Assembly: GCA_024404275.1 (NCBI GenBank)
Contig: JAKSQG010000007.1
Coordinates: 1-23,650 of the forward strand
Length of the DNA stretch: 23,650 nucleotides
Origin: Clostridia bacterium
GTDB lineage: Bacteria > Bacillota > Clostridia > Christensenellales > Aristaeellaceae
Reading direction: 5' to 3'
Part shown: in pieces, positions 7,816-15,432 of the stretch
Layout of the letters: each line of letters begins with the position of its first letter
How positions within the stretch are numbered: position 1 is the stretch's first letter
Made by a program: the position numbers and the translations under genes
The notes under the pieces: generated by a model
Told to the model about the DNA's origin: nothing
Database searches by the model: none
Seen by the model: only the letters and a program-made list of their open reading frames with translations

Positions 7816-8700
7816 TTACACCTTTTCCTGCACGTTCTTGCCCAGCAGACCGGCGGGCTTGAGCAGCAGGATGATGATCAGCACGGCAAACACGAGGGCG
7901 TCAGCCAGCTCGGTGGAAACATAGGAACCGCCGAATACCTCGATCAGGCCCAGCAGCAGACCGCCCAGCATGGCGCCGGGGATGGAACCGATACCGCCGA
8001 ATACAGCCGCGGTAAAGGCCTTGATGCCGGGCATGGAGCCGGTGGTGGGCATCAGCGTGTTATAGCTGGAGCACAGCAGCACGCCTGCAATGGCCGCCAG
8101 GAAGCTGCCGATGGCAAAGGTAAGGGAAATGGTAAAATTGACGTTGATGCCCATCAGCTGCGCGGCGCCCTTATCCTCGGATACAGCGCGCATGGCACGG
8201 CCCATCTTGGTTTTGCCGGTGAACCAGGTCAGCAGCAGCATGACGGCGATACCGGAAATAATGGTGACGATGATCTCATCACTGATGACCAGCTCGCCGC
8301 CAAACAGACGGATACCACCGAAATCCACCACAGAGGTAAACACCTTCGGGTTGGCGCCCCAGATGAGCAGGGCCAGGTTCTGCAGCAGATAGCTGACGCC
8401 AATGGCGGTAATGAGCACTGCCAGCGAGCCGGCCTGACGGAGCGGCTTGTAAGCCAGTCCCTCAATGGTGATGCCAAGCAATGTGCAGACCACCATGGAC
8501 ATGAGAACCGATACAAGGGGAGGTACGCCCCAGTATTGGGTGGCGGTGAAAGAAACATAAGCCGCAACCATGATGACGTCGCCGTGGGCGAAGTTCAGCA
8601 TCTTGGCAACGCCGTACACCATGGAATAGCCGAGGGCAATGATGGCATAAACACTGCCCAGACTGATGCCGTTTACCAGGTTGGTCAGAAATGGGATCAT
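7816..8700 (-). CDS. livH: Branched-chain amino acid ABC transporter, permease LivH
   Basis: A 294-residue membrane subunit with about eight hydrophobic segments. It begins MIPFLTNLVNGISLGSVYAIIALGYSMVYG, which is characteristic of LivH, and carries the coupling-loop segment MRAVSEDKGAAQLMGIN. The start was placed at 8700 because AAGGAGG ends seven bases upstream; an in-frame ATG 11 codons further upstream would place that ribosome site inside the coding sequence. It is separated from livJ by a structured gap of 142 bases and followed closely by livM. Confidence 0.95.
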   Translation of the reverse strand: MIPFLTNLVNGISLGSVYAIIALGYSMVYGVAKMLNFAHGDVIMVAAYVSFTATQYWGVPPLVSVLMSMVVCTLLGITIEGLAYKPLRQAGSLAVLITAIGVSYLLQNLALLIWGANPKVFTSVVDFGGIRLFGGELVISDEIIVTIISGIAVMLLLTWFTGKTKMGRAMRAVSEDKGAAQLMGINVNFTISLTFAIGSFLAAIAGVLLCSSYNTLMPTTGSMPGIKAFTAAVFGGIGSIPGAMLGGLLLGLIEVFGGSYVSTELADALVFAVLIIILLLKPAGLLGKNVQEKV

Positions 8701-8728
8701 ATCCCGGCCTCCTTTTTGAATTACTAAA

Positions 8729-8829
8729 GGCAATCAGCGCCGTCTGTTTTGCACAGGCGGCCTTGATCGCCTTCGCGGCAGCTGTTCTGCCGAAAGTCCT
8801 CCGCCCGTCCGCGGGGGACGGACGGAGGA
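8729..8829 (-). other. Three tandem stem-loops between livJ and livH
   Basis: In transcription order: a long stem (8829-8823 with 8803-8797, then 8821-8816 with 8810-8805 after one mismatch, loop of five); a CGGCAG/CTGCCG stem near 8793-8775; and a two-part stem over 8771-8729 with an eight-base apical loop. None is followed by a T run, so they are not clean terminators. Such structures after a binding-protein gene usually shield the upstream mRNA from 3' exonucleases or partly block read-through, giving more binding protein than permease. Structures are seen in sequence; the role is inferred. Confidence 0.7.
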
Positions 8830-8842
8830 AACATGCAATTGA

Positions 8843-9967
8843 TTACTGAGCGGTGACGTAAGCGCCGTTGTTGATCATAACCACGCTGGGCAGCTTGGTG
8901 GCCAGACCATCAGCGGTCCAGGACATGGAACCGGTGATACCATCATAGCTGATGGTGGTCATGGTGGAGATCAGGGTCTCGCAGATGTCGGCATAGTCCA
9001 TATCGGGGGTGATGCCGGCGGTCTCGATGGCCAGCTTCAGGATGTACATGCCGTCATAAGCGTCAGCAGCGAACTGGTTCGGAACGGAACCGAACTGATC
9101 CACATACTTGGTAACGAAGTTGACAGTCATGGGGTTGGAGGAGGTGGCATCGAAGGGGGTCAGCATGTAGACGCCTTCCACCAGAGCGGGATCCAGACCT
9201 TCAACGCCCAGCACGCCGTCCATGCCGTCCACACCGAAGTAGACGGGTTCATAGGAGGCGGCCTTGGCCTGGGTCAGGATGGTGATGGCGGGGGTGTAGT
9301 AGATGGGCAGGAACACGAAGTCAACACCGGCGTTCTTCATGGCCTGGACCTGCACGGAGAAGTTGGCGGCAGAGTCATCGGAGAAGGCGGCCTTGGCCAG
9401 GATCTCCAGACCGATCTCCTTGGCGGTGGTTTCGAAGGAGGCGGTGATGCTCATGGAGTAGTCCTGAGCGTTGTTGTAGATGATACCCACCTTGGCGTCG
9501 GGACGGTTTTCCTTGATCCACTTGGCGCTCAGGGTACCCTGGTTGGAGTCGGTGAAGCACACCTGGAAGATCTGGTCGCCGGAATCGGGAACCAGGTCGT
9601 TGGAGGCAGAGGGGGTCAGCATGAACATGCGGTCTTCCTTGGCAACGTCAGCGACGGCCATGCAGGCGCCGGAGGTAACGGTGCCCAGCAGGATGTCCAT
9701 GTCCTTGTCCATCAGGTCATAGTAAGCATACACGGCCTTTTCGCCGTCGGCTTCGTCGTCTTCACCGATGACGGTGAACTGAATGCCGCCCAGGGCGTTG
9801 ATCTCTTCGGCAGCCAGCTTGGCAGCGTTTTCCACAGCCAGACCGTACTGAGCGTAATCCTTGGTGGTGGGTCCGATGCAGCCGATGATGAAGGCTTCAT
9901 CCGCCAGAGCGGAGGCGAAGCTGCACATCATGACCAGCACAGTCAGACAGGCGAGAAACTTCTTCAT
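8843..9967 (-). CDS. livJ: Branched-chain amino acid ABC transporter, substrate-binding protein
   Basis: A 374-residue exported receptor of the Leu/Ile/Val-binding (periplasmic binding protein type I) family. After the signal peptide, IIGCIGPTTKDYAQYG starts the first lobe, AAEEINALGG is the usual first helix, and LTPSASND and FVTKYVDQFG-type segments follow as in LivJ/LivK. The start at 9967 has AGGAGG ten bases upstream; an in-frame ATG 12 codons earlier does not. The signal peptide appears to end in an Ala-x-Ala site (SALA/DE). A Cys at residue 15 is preceded by VMM, which does not fit a lipobox, unusual for a Gram-positive binding protein. It is the first gene of the operon. Ligand specificity (Leu/Ile/Val versus other amino acids, amides or urea) cannot be read from sequence. 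Confidence 0.93.
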   Translation of the reverse strand: MKKFLACLTVLVMMCSFASALADEAFIIGCIGPTTKDYAQYGLAVENAAKLAAEEINALGGIQFTVIGEDDEADGEKAVYAYYDLMDKDMDILLGTVTSGACMAVADVAKEDRMFMLTPSASNDLVPDSGDQIFQVCFTDSNQGTLSAKWIKENRPDAKVGIIYNNAQDYSMSITASFETTAKEIGLEILAKAAFSDDSAANFSVQVQAMKNAGVDFVFLPIYYTPAITILTQAKAASYEPVYFGVDGMDGVLGVEGLDPALVEGVYMLTPFDATSSNPMTVNFVTKYVDQFGSVPNQFAADAYDGMYILKLAIETAGITPDMDYADICETLISTMTTISYDGITGSMSWTADGLATKLPSVVMINNGAYVTAQ

Positions 9968-10037
9968 GGTGTTTTTTCCTCCTAAAAGAAAATAAAAAAT
10001 CACACTCCAAAATTCCTTCTTTGGAATGTTACATTGG

Positions 10038-10066
10038 ATTATATCCTTTTTTTATATAACAGTAAA
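10038..10066 (-). promoter_or_regulatory. liv operon promoter
   Basis: On the minus strand TTTACT (10066-10061), a 17-bp spacer and TATAAT (10043-10038). The leader to livJ is about 63 nt. Just downstream, 10012-10027 contains a small inverted repeat (ATTCC-6-GGAAT) that could be an operator or a weak hairpin. Confidence 0.75.
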
Positions 10067-10172
10067 GTGCAAAGGCGACCGATTTTTGTATTTGGATTGT
10101 ATTTCTTTAATTAAATAGGAATGAAAATGAATTTTCTGTGCATAACATTCGTTTCTAAAAGCTTTTTTTCTA

Positions 10173-10201
10173 TTTACATTCCCTGTCACAGAGCGTATAA
10201 T
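10173..10201 (+). promoter_or_regulatory. Promoter of the PII-like/antiporter operon
   Basis: TTTACA (10173-10178), a 17-bp spacer and a perfect TATAAT (10196-10201). It is divergent from the liv promoter; about 106 bp of very AT-rich DNA separates the two -35 boxes and includes the perfect palindrome TTTAATTAAA (10106-10115). Confidence 0.85.
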
Positions 10202-10238
10202 AGCTCCGCCCCAAACGGCAAAAAAGGAGGTTGGCATT

Positions 10239-10586
10239 ATGAAAATGCTGATTTATATCACCAATAACGTCAATCACGTCTATCCGATCCTGTCCTCCAT
10301 GATGGAGCAGCATCTGGGCGGCGCATCTGTGGTGGATTGCGAAGGCATGCTGCGTACGCTGTCGGATGCGTCGAGCGAACCGCCATCCATCTTCGGTTCC
10401 CTGCGTGCGTATCTGAACCCCACCGCCAGCACCGGCAAAATGATCTTTGCCGCCATGAAGGATGAGGATGTACCCAAGGCGGTCAAGATCATCCACAGTG
10501 TCGCCGGCAACCTGAAGGAAGCCAACCACGGCGTGCTGTTCAGCGTACCCATCGATCTGTGCGAGATCACCGAGCCTCGCGAGTAA
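10239..10586 (+). CDS. PII-like regulatory protein
   Basis: A 115-residue cytoplasmic protein without signal or membrane segment. The predicted order (strand MKMLIYITNN, helix to about residue 26, strand GASVVDCEG, a loop of about 25 residues, strand KMIFAAMKD, helix VPKAVKIIHSVAG, strand GVLFSVPIDLCEI) is the ferredoxin-like arrangement of the PII/GlnB superfamily. GASVVDCEGM and the closing GVLFSVPID match PII-like proteins rather than classic GlnB. The T-loop equivalent (about residues 42-65) lacks the uridylylated Tyr of GlnB. PII proteins are trimers that bind ATP/ADP or other small ligands and often gate a membrane transporter. It has a strong promoter, AAGGAGG eight bases before ATG, and lies 22 bases before an antiporter, its likely target. 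The ligand is unknown. Confidence 0.75.
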   Translation: MKMLIYITNNVNHVYPILSSMMEQHLGGASVVDCEGMLRTLSDASSEPPSIFGSLRAYLNPTASTGKMIFAAMKDEDVPKAVKIIHSVAGNLKEANHGVLFSVPIDLCEITEPRE

Positions 10587-10608
10587 GGGAAACAGAGGCG
10601 AACAGAAT

Positions 10609-11784
10609 ATGACTGTACTTTTCAGTATTGCGGCCGCGATGATCTTCGGCTTGCTTTTGACTCGTGTAGCCAAGCTGGTGCATTTGCCCAATGTGACGGC
10701 TTATCTGGTGGCCGGTCTGATCATCGGACCGTACGGACTCAAGCTGATGCCCACCGAGCTGCTGGGCGGGCTTGAGATCATCAGCACGGTGGCACTGGGC
10801 TTTATTGCCTTCTCCATCGGCGGCGAGTTCAAGCTTTCCAACATCCGCATGATCGGCGGCAAGAGCATCACCATCACCTTCTTCCAGGCGATCATGGCAG
10901 TTGGAATGGTGGATATCGCACTGATCGTGTGCGGGTTTGATCTTTCCACTTCCCTGACGTTGGGTGCCATCGCTGCCGCGACAGCCCCGGCCGCTACTAT
11001 GATGGTGGTGCGTCAGTACAAGGCGAAGGGACCGCTGACCTCCACGCTGCTGCCTGTGGTGGCCATGGACGACGCCATCGGTCTGGTCATCTTTTCCGTT
11101 TCCATCGCCCTTGCCAAGACATTCGCGGGCAGCGGAGCCCTGACCATCAGCAACATGCTGATCGAGCCTTTGCTGGAGATCTTTGAATCTTTGGGTCTGG
11201 GCGCGCTGATCGGTCTGGTGCTGGCCTTCGGCATCCGTCTGTTTCATAACCGTGCCAACCGTCTGTGCGTTACGCTGGCATGCGTGATGCTGGGCATCGC
11301 GCTGGCGGATATGTGGCATCTGTCCAGCCTGCTGCTGTGCATGATGATCGGTGCCATTTACTGCAATCTCGGCATGGATGCTGATACCGTGATGGATCTT
11401 TGTGATCGCTGGACGCCTCCGCTGCTGATGCTGTTCTTCGTCATTTCCGGTGCGGACCTTGATCTGGCAGTCGTGCCCACCGTGGGCATGCTGGGCGTTG
11501 TGTATCTGGCAACGCGCAGCCTTGGCAAATATGTGGGCGCTTATCTGGGTGCGCTGGTCACCAAGGCGGATGAAAATATCCGCAAGTATCTGGGCATCAC
11601 GCTGCTGCCGCAGGCCGGTGTGGCCATCGGTATGGCGCAGCTCGCCATGAGCGCCCTGCCCGAGCAGGGACCGCGCATCCGCGCTGTGGTGCTGTGCGCC
11701 ACGCTCATCTATGAACTGGTTGGCCCCCTGATGACCAAAAAGGCGCTGCAGGCGGCGGGGGAGATCGACCCCAAGAACGCGTAA
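10609..11784 (+). CDS. Cation/proton antiporter (CPA, Na+/H+ exchanger family)
   Basis: A 391-residue inner-membrane protein, hydrophobic throughout, with about 11-12 predicted segments. It follows the Na_H_Exchanger pattern: LPNVTAYLVAGLIIGPYGL near residues 26-44, then TVALGFIAFSIGGEF, then AATAPAAT, and MDDAIGLVIF with adjacent aspartates D154 and D155 at the ion-binding site, as in CPA2-type antiporters. It ends soon after the last membrane segment and has no C-terminal TrkA-N/RCK domain such as KefB/KefC carry. The ATG has only a weak GAGGCG upstream, so coupling to the PII-like gene 22 bases before is likely. Role by family: exchange of Na+ or K+ for protons, for pH or osmotic balance. 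The transported ion is not determined. Confidence 0.88.
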   Translation: MTVLFSIAAAMIFGLLLTRVAKLVHLPNVTAYLVAGLIIGPYGLKLMPTELLGGLEIISTVALGFIAFSIGGEFKLSNIRMIGGKSITITFFQAIMAVGMVDIALIVCGFDLSTSLTLGAIAAATAPAATMMVVRQYKAKGPLTSTLLPVVAMDDAIGLVIFSVSIALAKTFAGSGALTISNMLIEPLLEIFESLGLGALIGLVLAFGIRLFHNRANRLCVTLACVMLGIALADMWHLSSLLLCMMIGAIYCNLGMDADTVMDLCDRWTPPLLMLFFVISGADLDLAVVPTVGMLGVVYLATRSLGKYVGAYLGALVTKADENIRKYLGITLLPQAGVAIGMAQLAMSALPEQGPRIRAVVLCATLIYELVGPLMTKKALQAAGEIDPKNA

Positions 11785-11804
11785 TCAATAAAATAAAGCC
11801 ATAC

Positions 11805-11843
11805 AAAAAGAGGTACGCTTCTGAAGGCGTACCTCTTCTTTTT
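11805..11843. terminator. Bidirectional terminator
   Basis: A perfect 11-bp stem (11808-11818 with 11827-11837), an eight-base loop, T-rich 11836-11843 on the plus strand and an A run at 11805-11809 that reads as T on the minus strand. It ends the antiporter operon and the convergent SIMPL/SH3b transcript. Confidence 0.92.
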
Positions 11844-11855
11844 GCTCATACCAAC

Positions 11856-12554
11856 TTATTCGATCTCAAACTCAGCGGAGACGGTAGCGGATACGGATAA
11901 CGTGCCGCCGGAGAAGGCGGTAGAGCCGTTCTTCGCCATGCTGAATGCTGCTTCTTCGGCATCGGGTACTTCACGGTAGTTGACACCGGCATAGGAGCCG
12001 CTGTTTTCGTGGACGGAGACCACACCGGTTACCTGCTTGCCCATTGCCTGCGCCATGACAGCGGCTTTGCGGGCAGCTTCCTGCACGGCGGCGGTCATGG
12101 CCTGATCGTAGGCTTTTGCCGTATCGGTGCAGACATAGCTGACAGAATAGACGGCATTGGCACCGGCAAGGGCGGCGTGATCGATGATCTTGCCTGCCAG
12201 CGCAATATCGTGTACCGTAATGTGCAGCATGTGGGTCACACGGTAGCCAATCAGGCGTTCTGTGTTTTCTGACCAGTCATAGACGGTAGAGATATCATAG
12301 TTCGCGGTCACGCGGTCGGCTTCTTCCACGCCATCGGCGGCCAACGCTTCATGGATGCGCAGCATGCCGGCGGCGTTTTCGGCAGTCGCCTCTGCGACAG
12401 TGGGTGCCTGTGTGGTCAGCCCCAGGGTCAGCATGATGGCATCAGCTTCCACCTGTACGGAAGCGGTGCCTGTAACGGTAACGGTAACGGTGCTTGCAGC
12501 CAGGACACTACAGGGCAGCAGCAGGATCAGCAGCAGACAAAGAAAGCGTTTCAT
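11856..12554 (-). CDS. Exported SIMPL-domain (DUF541) protein
   Basis: A 232-residue protein with a Sec signal peptide (MKRFLCLLLILLLPCSVLA, cleavage near LAA/ST) followed by one SIMPL domain, the family of E. coli YggE and Brucella BP26. Visible landmarks are the opening VTGTASVQVEADAIMLTLGL, then YDISTVYDW, RVTHMLHITVHD and AVQEAARKAAVMAQAMGK. The molecular function of the family is not settled; members form ring-like oligomers and are linked to envelope or oxidative stress. The start at 12554 follows AAGGAGA by about eight bases; an ATG six codons upstream would have that site within its own coding sequence. It follows the SH3b gene by 40 bases and probably shares its transcript. Confidence 0.88.
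   Translation of the reverse strand: MKRFLCLLLILLLPCSVLAASTVTVTVTGTASVQVEADAIMLTLGLTTQAPTVAEATAENAAGMLRIHEALAADGVEEADRVTANYDISTVYDWSENTERLIGYRVTHMLHITVHDIALAGKIIDHAALAGANAVYSVSYVCTDTAKAYDQAMTAAVQEAARKAAVMAQAMGKQVTGVVSVHENSGSYAGVNYREVPDAEEAAFSMAKNGSTAFSGGTLSVSATVSAEFEIE
12472..12489 (-). repeat. Hexanucleotide repeat GTAACG x3 within the SIMPL gene
   Basis: Three perfect copies of GTAACG on the plus strand encode alternating Val-Thr at the mature N-terminus of the SIMPL protein (STVTVTVTG). The tract is in frame, so unit gain or loss would lengthen a strand by two residues without breaking the gene. Confidence 0.75.
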
Positions 12555-12594
12555 TCGTTTACTCTCCTTCAAAAAAACGGTTTGCTTCTTTATA

Positions 12595-13716
12595 TTATTT
12601 CAAAAACCAGCTCATCATGTAGCCCGTGGTGCCGTTAAAACTGACACGCGACCAGTCGGTACCCCAGCTCAGCACGTTGACAATGGCACCATTGGGTACC
12701 CGGATGCTGACATTACCATCGACCTGCTGCGGTGTGGTGCGAAGGTTGACATACGTGCCGCCGTTGGTGTTGAACACCGTTTTTGTGGTGCCGTAGGAGG
12801 GGGAAGAACCAAAATGTAGATATTTGGTCATCACGTAGCCCTTTACGCCGTTGACGTTGATAAACGACCAGTCTCTGCCCTTTTGCAGCACGCTGACCAC
12901 GGTGCCGTTGCTGTAGCGACCGATGACTGCACCCTGCGTGGAGGCCTGATCGCGCATGTTCAGCTTGCCGCTGTTGCCCGTTTGGACGGTGGCCGTGAGA
13001 ATCCCCGAGCCACCGCCGCCGCCGTAATTAAGATAGGAAGAGCCGACAAAGCCGCTTTGACCGTTATAGGTGATGAAGCAGAATTCGGTTCCCTTGAGCA
13101 GCACGGAGACCGTTGCGCCATTGGGGATGGTGCCGGGGACAGCGGCATACATCGAAGGGGCGGAACGGATGTTGAGCCAGCCGCCATTGGGTGTTTTGAC
13201 CACGGCGGTGGTAGGAGCGGAGGAGGAAGAACCGGAAACAGGAGTCAGGAATTCACTGCGGAAATAACCGAACCGGCTGGAACCGTTGAGCGACAGCGTG
13301 ACATAGTACCAGCCGTCGCTGCGTTTTTCCAGTACATTGCAGAGCTGACCATTGTAGAAGATGTCCAGCACGGCAGAAGTGTAGGAGGGCTGTGCCCGCA
13401 GATTGAGATAGCCGCTGCTGCCGGGGTTGTTGACCACATAGGTATTTCCGCCGGCGATGGCGGTTTCCAGATAGTTTTTACTCATGAAGCCGCTGATGGC
13501 GCCGTCCATGGTGCAAATCTGATACCAGTTGCCGCTTTCACCCACCACTTCGACCCAGCCGCCGGGCTTGACGGAGCCCAGCCAGCTGTAACTGGCGGAA
13601 GGGCCGCTGCGGATATTGAGGCTGGAGGTGCCGATGACCACGGCGTATTCTTCGCCCAGTGCGCTGACCGTCAGCAAAAGAAGGGAAAGTAGAACCAGGC
13701 ACAGCAGTTTTTTCAT
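12595..13716 (-). CDS. Exported protein with five bacterial SH3 (SH3b) repeats
   Basis: A 373-residue protein with a Sec signal peptide (first 21 residues) followed by five SH3b repeats, each opening with a variant of L/V-N-x-R-x-x-P/A: LNIRSGP (about 33), LNLRAQP (about 104), LNIRSAP (about 180), LNMRDQA (about 252) and VNLRTTP (about 323). Each ends with a GY/GF-plus-aromatic strand such as GYMMSWFL. Ser-rich and Gly-rich linkers separate repeats 2/3 and 3/4. SH3b domains bind peptidoglycan or cell-surface polymers; no catalytic domain is attached, so it is likely a wall-binding or adaptor protein. AGGAGG precedes the ATG by eight bases. It sits 78 bases after the pyrophosphohydrolase gene with no strong promoter visible between. 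Confidence 0.9.
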   Translation of the reverse strand: MKKLLCLVLLSLLLLTVSALGEEYAVVIGTSSLNIRSGPSASYSWLGSVKPGGWVEVVGESGNWYQICTMDGAISGFMSKNYLETAIAGGNTYVVNNPGSSGYLNLRAQPSYTSAVLDIFYNGQLCNVLEKRSDGWYYVTLSLNGSSRFGYFRSEFLTPVSGSSSSAPTTAVVKTPNGGWLNIRSAPSMYAAVPGTIPNGATVSVLLKGTEFCFITYNGQSGFVGSSYLNYGGGGGSGILTATVQTGNSGKLNMRDQASTQGAVIGRYSNGTVVSVLQKGRDWSFINVNGVKGYVMTKYLHFGSSPSYGTTKTVFNTNGGTYVNLRTTPQQVDGNVSIRVPNGAIVNVLSWGTDWSRVSFNGTTGYMMSWFLK

Positions 13717-13794
13717 GGTCGTCCTCCTGATAAAGAAGCTTTTCTGACTATATAACGACGCAGAGAGCCGGTTTCTTTCAGCCGGCGATGATTT

Positions 13795-14160
13795 TTATGC
13801 TTCAGGGGCTTTGTAGCCGGGTTTGCTGCTCAGACCCAGCTGACGGTTGAAGTTTTCCTTGTTCTTTTCCATGTAAATGTCGTACATCTCCTGCGGGTCC
13901 ATACCGGCACGCAGGCACATGCTGACGAAAAAGTGAAGGATATCCACCAGCTCCTCCTTGACCGCATGGTCATCGACGGGCTTGGGATTTTTCCACCATT
14001 TGAAATTGACTTCGTTGAGCAATTCGGCCATTTCGGAAAGCATGGCCAGCGTTTGCTTCTGAATCCATTCAGTATCGCTGATGCCCTCCAGATGGCGGCG
14101 GGCGATGATATCATCATTCAGCGCTTTTTGCATACGAAAGATTTCGTCCAGTCTGTCCAT
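13795..14160 (-). CDS. dUTPase/MazG-like nucleotide pyrophosphohydrolase
   Basis: A 121-residue all-alpha protein of the dimeric dUTPase/MazG superfamily, which hydrolyses (d)NTPs to the monophosphate and pyrophosphate. Metal-binding acidic pairs are visible in SEMAELLNE and EELVDILHFF, the ExxE and ExxD halves of the site, and FKWWKNPK plus the closing MEKNKENFNRQ match the dUTPase type 2 group. The likely substrate is dUTP or a related nucleotide, acting in house-cleaning, but specificity is inferred. The ATG at 14160 was chosen over an in-frame GTG three codons earlier because GAGG lies eight bases upstream. It starts five bases after the M16 peptidase stop, whose TGA lies within the ribosome-site region. 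Confidence 0.85.
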   Translation of the reverse strand: MDRLDEIFRMQKALNDDIIARRHLEGISDTEWIQKQTLAMLSEMAELLNEVNFKWWKNPKPVDDHAVKEELVDILHFFVSMCLRAGMDPQEMYDIYMEKNKENFNRQLGLSSKPGYKAPEA

Positions 14161-14165
14161 TGAAA

Positions 14166-15404
14166 TCACCTCAACAGCTTATCGATCTTTTTGCCGACAA
14201 AGGCGCGGGAGCAGGGACTGCTCAATACCTCGCGGGCGATTCGGTTGGCGTCCTCCCGAGTCACGGCTTCGATACGATGAATGATCTCATCGGTATCATG
14301 TACTTTGTTCATCAGCGCCAGATTACCGCCCGCGGAATTCATGCGGTTGTAAGCACTCTCCTGCGAGAGGATAAAACCGCCCTTGAGCTGCGCTTTGGCC
14401 ATGCGGAATTCTTCTTCGGTCATGCCGTTTTCACAAAACTGATTCAGCTCATTTTCCAATAGTGTCAGTACCGGTTTGACGTTCTTGGGGCTGACTGCCG
14501 CGTAGACGGTGAAGGAACCGCAGGAGGGAAAGGCGGAAGGCACGCTGTACACGCTGTAAGCCATGGCAGATTCTTCACGGATCTTCTGGAAGAGGCGGGA
14601 GCTCATGCCGCCGCCCAGCACGCTGTTGAAAACAGCCATGGCAAAATTATCCCGGCTGCCGATGGGCAGACCGCGGTAACCCAAAGAGATATGCACCTGT
14701 TCGGTATCCTTATCGGCATTCAGGGTGCAGGGCGACGCGTTGGTAACAGAAACAGGATACTCACCGCTGCCTTCACCTTCCCAGGTGCCGAAATACTTTT
14801 CCATCAGTTCGCGAACCTGCACGGTATCGAAGTTGCCGGCAAGCGCCACCACCGTGTTGCCGGGGGTGTAGTGCTTCTGACGGAAAGCCAGCATATCCTC
14901 ACGGGTAAAGGCTTCGATCTTTTCACGCGGACCGAGAATGGTCTGCCCGAGGGTCTGATTGCCGAACATGGCTTTGTCCAGCAGGTCATACACTACATCC
15001 TCGGGCGAGTCATCGGTCATGGCAATCTCTTCCAGTACGACATTGCGTTCCTTGTCCAGCTCTTTGGGGTCCAACACAGGAAAACGCACGATATCGGACA
15101 GAAGGTCGGCTGCCAGCTCGATATCCTCATCGATGACCTTGGCGTAGTAGCAGGTGTTGAGCTTGCCGGTCGCCGCGTTAAGATATCCGCCCACGGCGTC
15201 CATCTCCCGGGAGATGTCCAGCGCGCTGCGGCGGGCAGTGCCCTTGAAGGCCATGTGCTCCATAAAGTGGGAAAGACCGTTTTCCGCGGCACTTTCCAAA
15301 ATGGAGCCGGCGCGTACCCATACGCCCATGGAAACAGAACGCAGGTGGGGCAGACGTTCCAGCGCGACGCGTACGCCGTTGGAAAGGGTAAAGAGTTCGA
15401 TCAT
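14166..15404 (-). CDS. M16 family zinc metallopeptidase
   Basis: A 412-residue peptidase of the insulinase/processing-peptidase family. The inverted zinc motif HxxEH is present as HFMEH (H46, E49, H50), and the third ligand is probably in VVLEEIAMTDDSPED about 75 residues on. The second domain contains YRGLPIGSRDNFAMAVFNSVLGGGMSSRLFQKIREE, matching the family's inactive half. There is no signal peptide, so it is cytoplasmic. The gene next to pnp in Bacillus relatives (mlpA/ymxG) is of the same family, and this is probably its counterpart. The start ATG has GAGG five bases upstream; longer in-frame extensions run into the terminator hairpin. It lies downstream of that hairpin and directly upstream of the pyrophosphohydrolase gene. 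Confidence 0.92.
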   Translation of the reverse strand: MIELFTLSNGVRVALERLPHLRSVSMGVWVRAGSILESAAENGLSHFMEHMAFKGTARRSALDISREMDAVGGYLNAATGKLNTCYYAKVIDEDIELAADLLSDIVRFPVLDPKELDKERNVVLEEIAMTDDSPEDVVYDLLDKAMFGNQTLGQTILGPREKIEAFTREDMLAFRQKHYTPGNTVVALAGNFDTVQVRELMEKYFGTWEGEGSGEYPVSVTNASPCTLNADKDTEQVHISLGYRGLPIGSRDNFAMAVFNSVLGGGMSSRLFQKIREESAMAYSVYSVPSAFPSCGSFTVYAAVSPKNVKPVLTLLENELNQFCENGMTEEEFRMAKAQLKGGFILSQESAYNRMNSAGGNLALMNKVHDTDEIIHRIEAVTREDANRIAREVLSSPCSRAFVGKKIDKLLR

Positions 15405-15432
15405 ATCAACCTCATCGCACCCGACCGCCGAT

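Noticed and set aside
6760..8727. 655-codon open frame opposite livM and livH
   Set aside because: It is very rich in Gln, His, Gly and Asp with no hydrophobic core or ribosome site; the minus strand holds two clear permeases.
13717..13794. Possible promoter and terminator between the pyrophosphohydrolase and SH3b genes
   Set aside because: A TATAGT-like -10 exists on the minus strand but has no credible -35 at 16-18 bp, and the GCCGG/CCGGC stem is only five bp with no T run.
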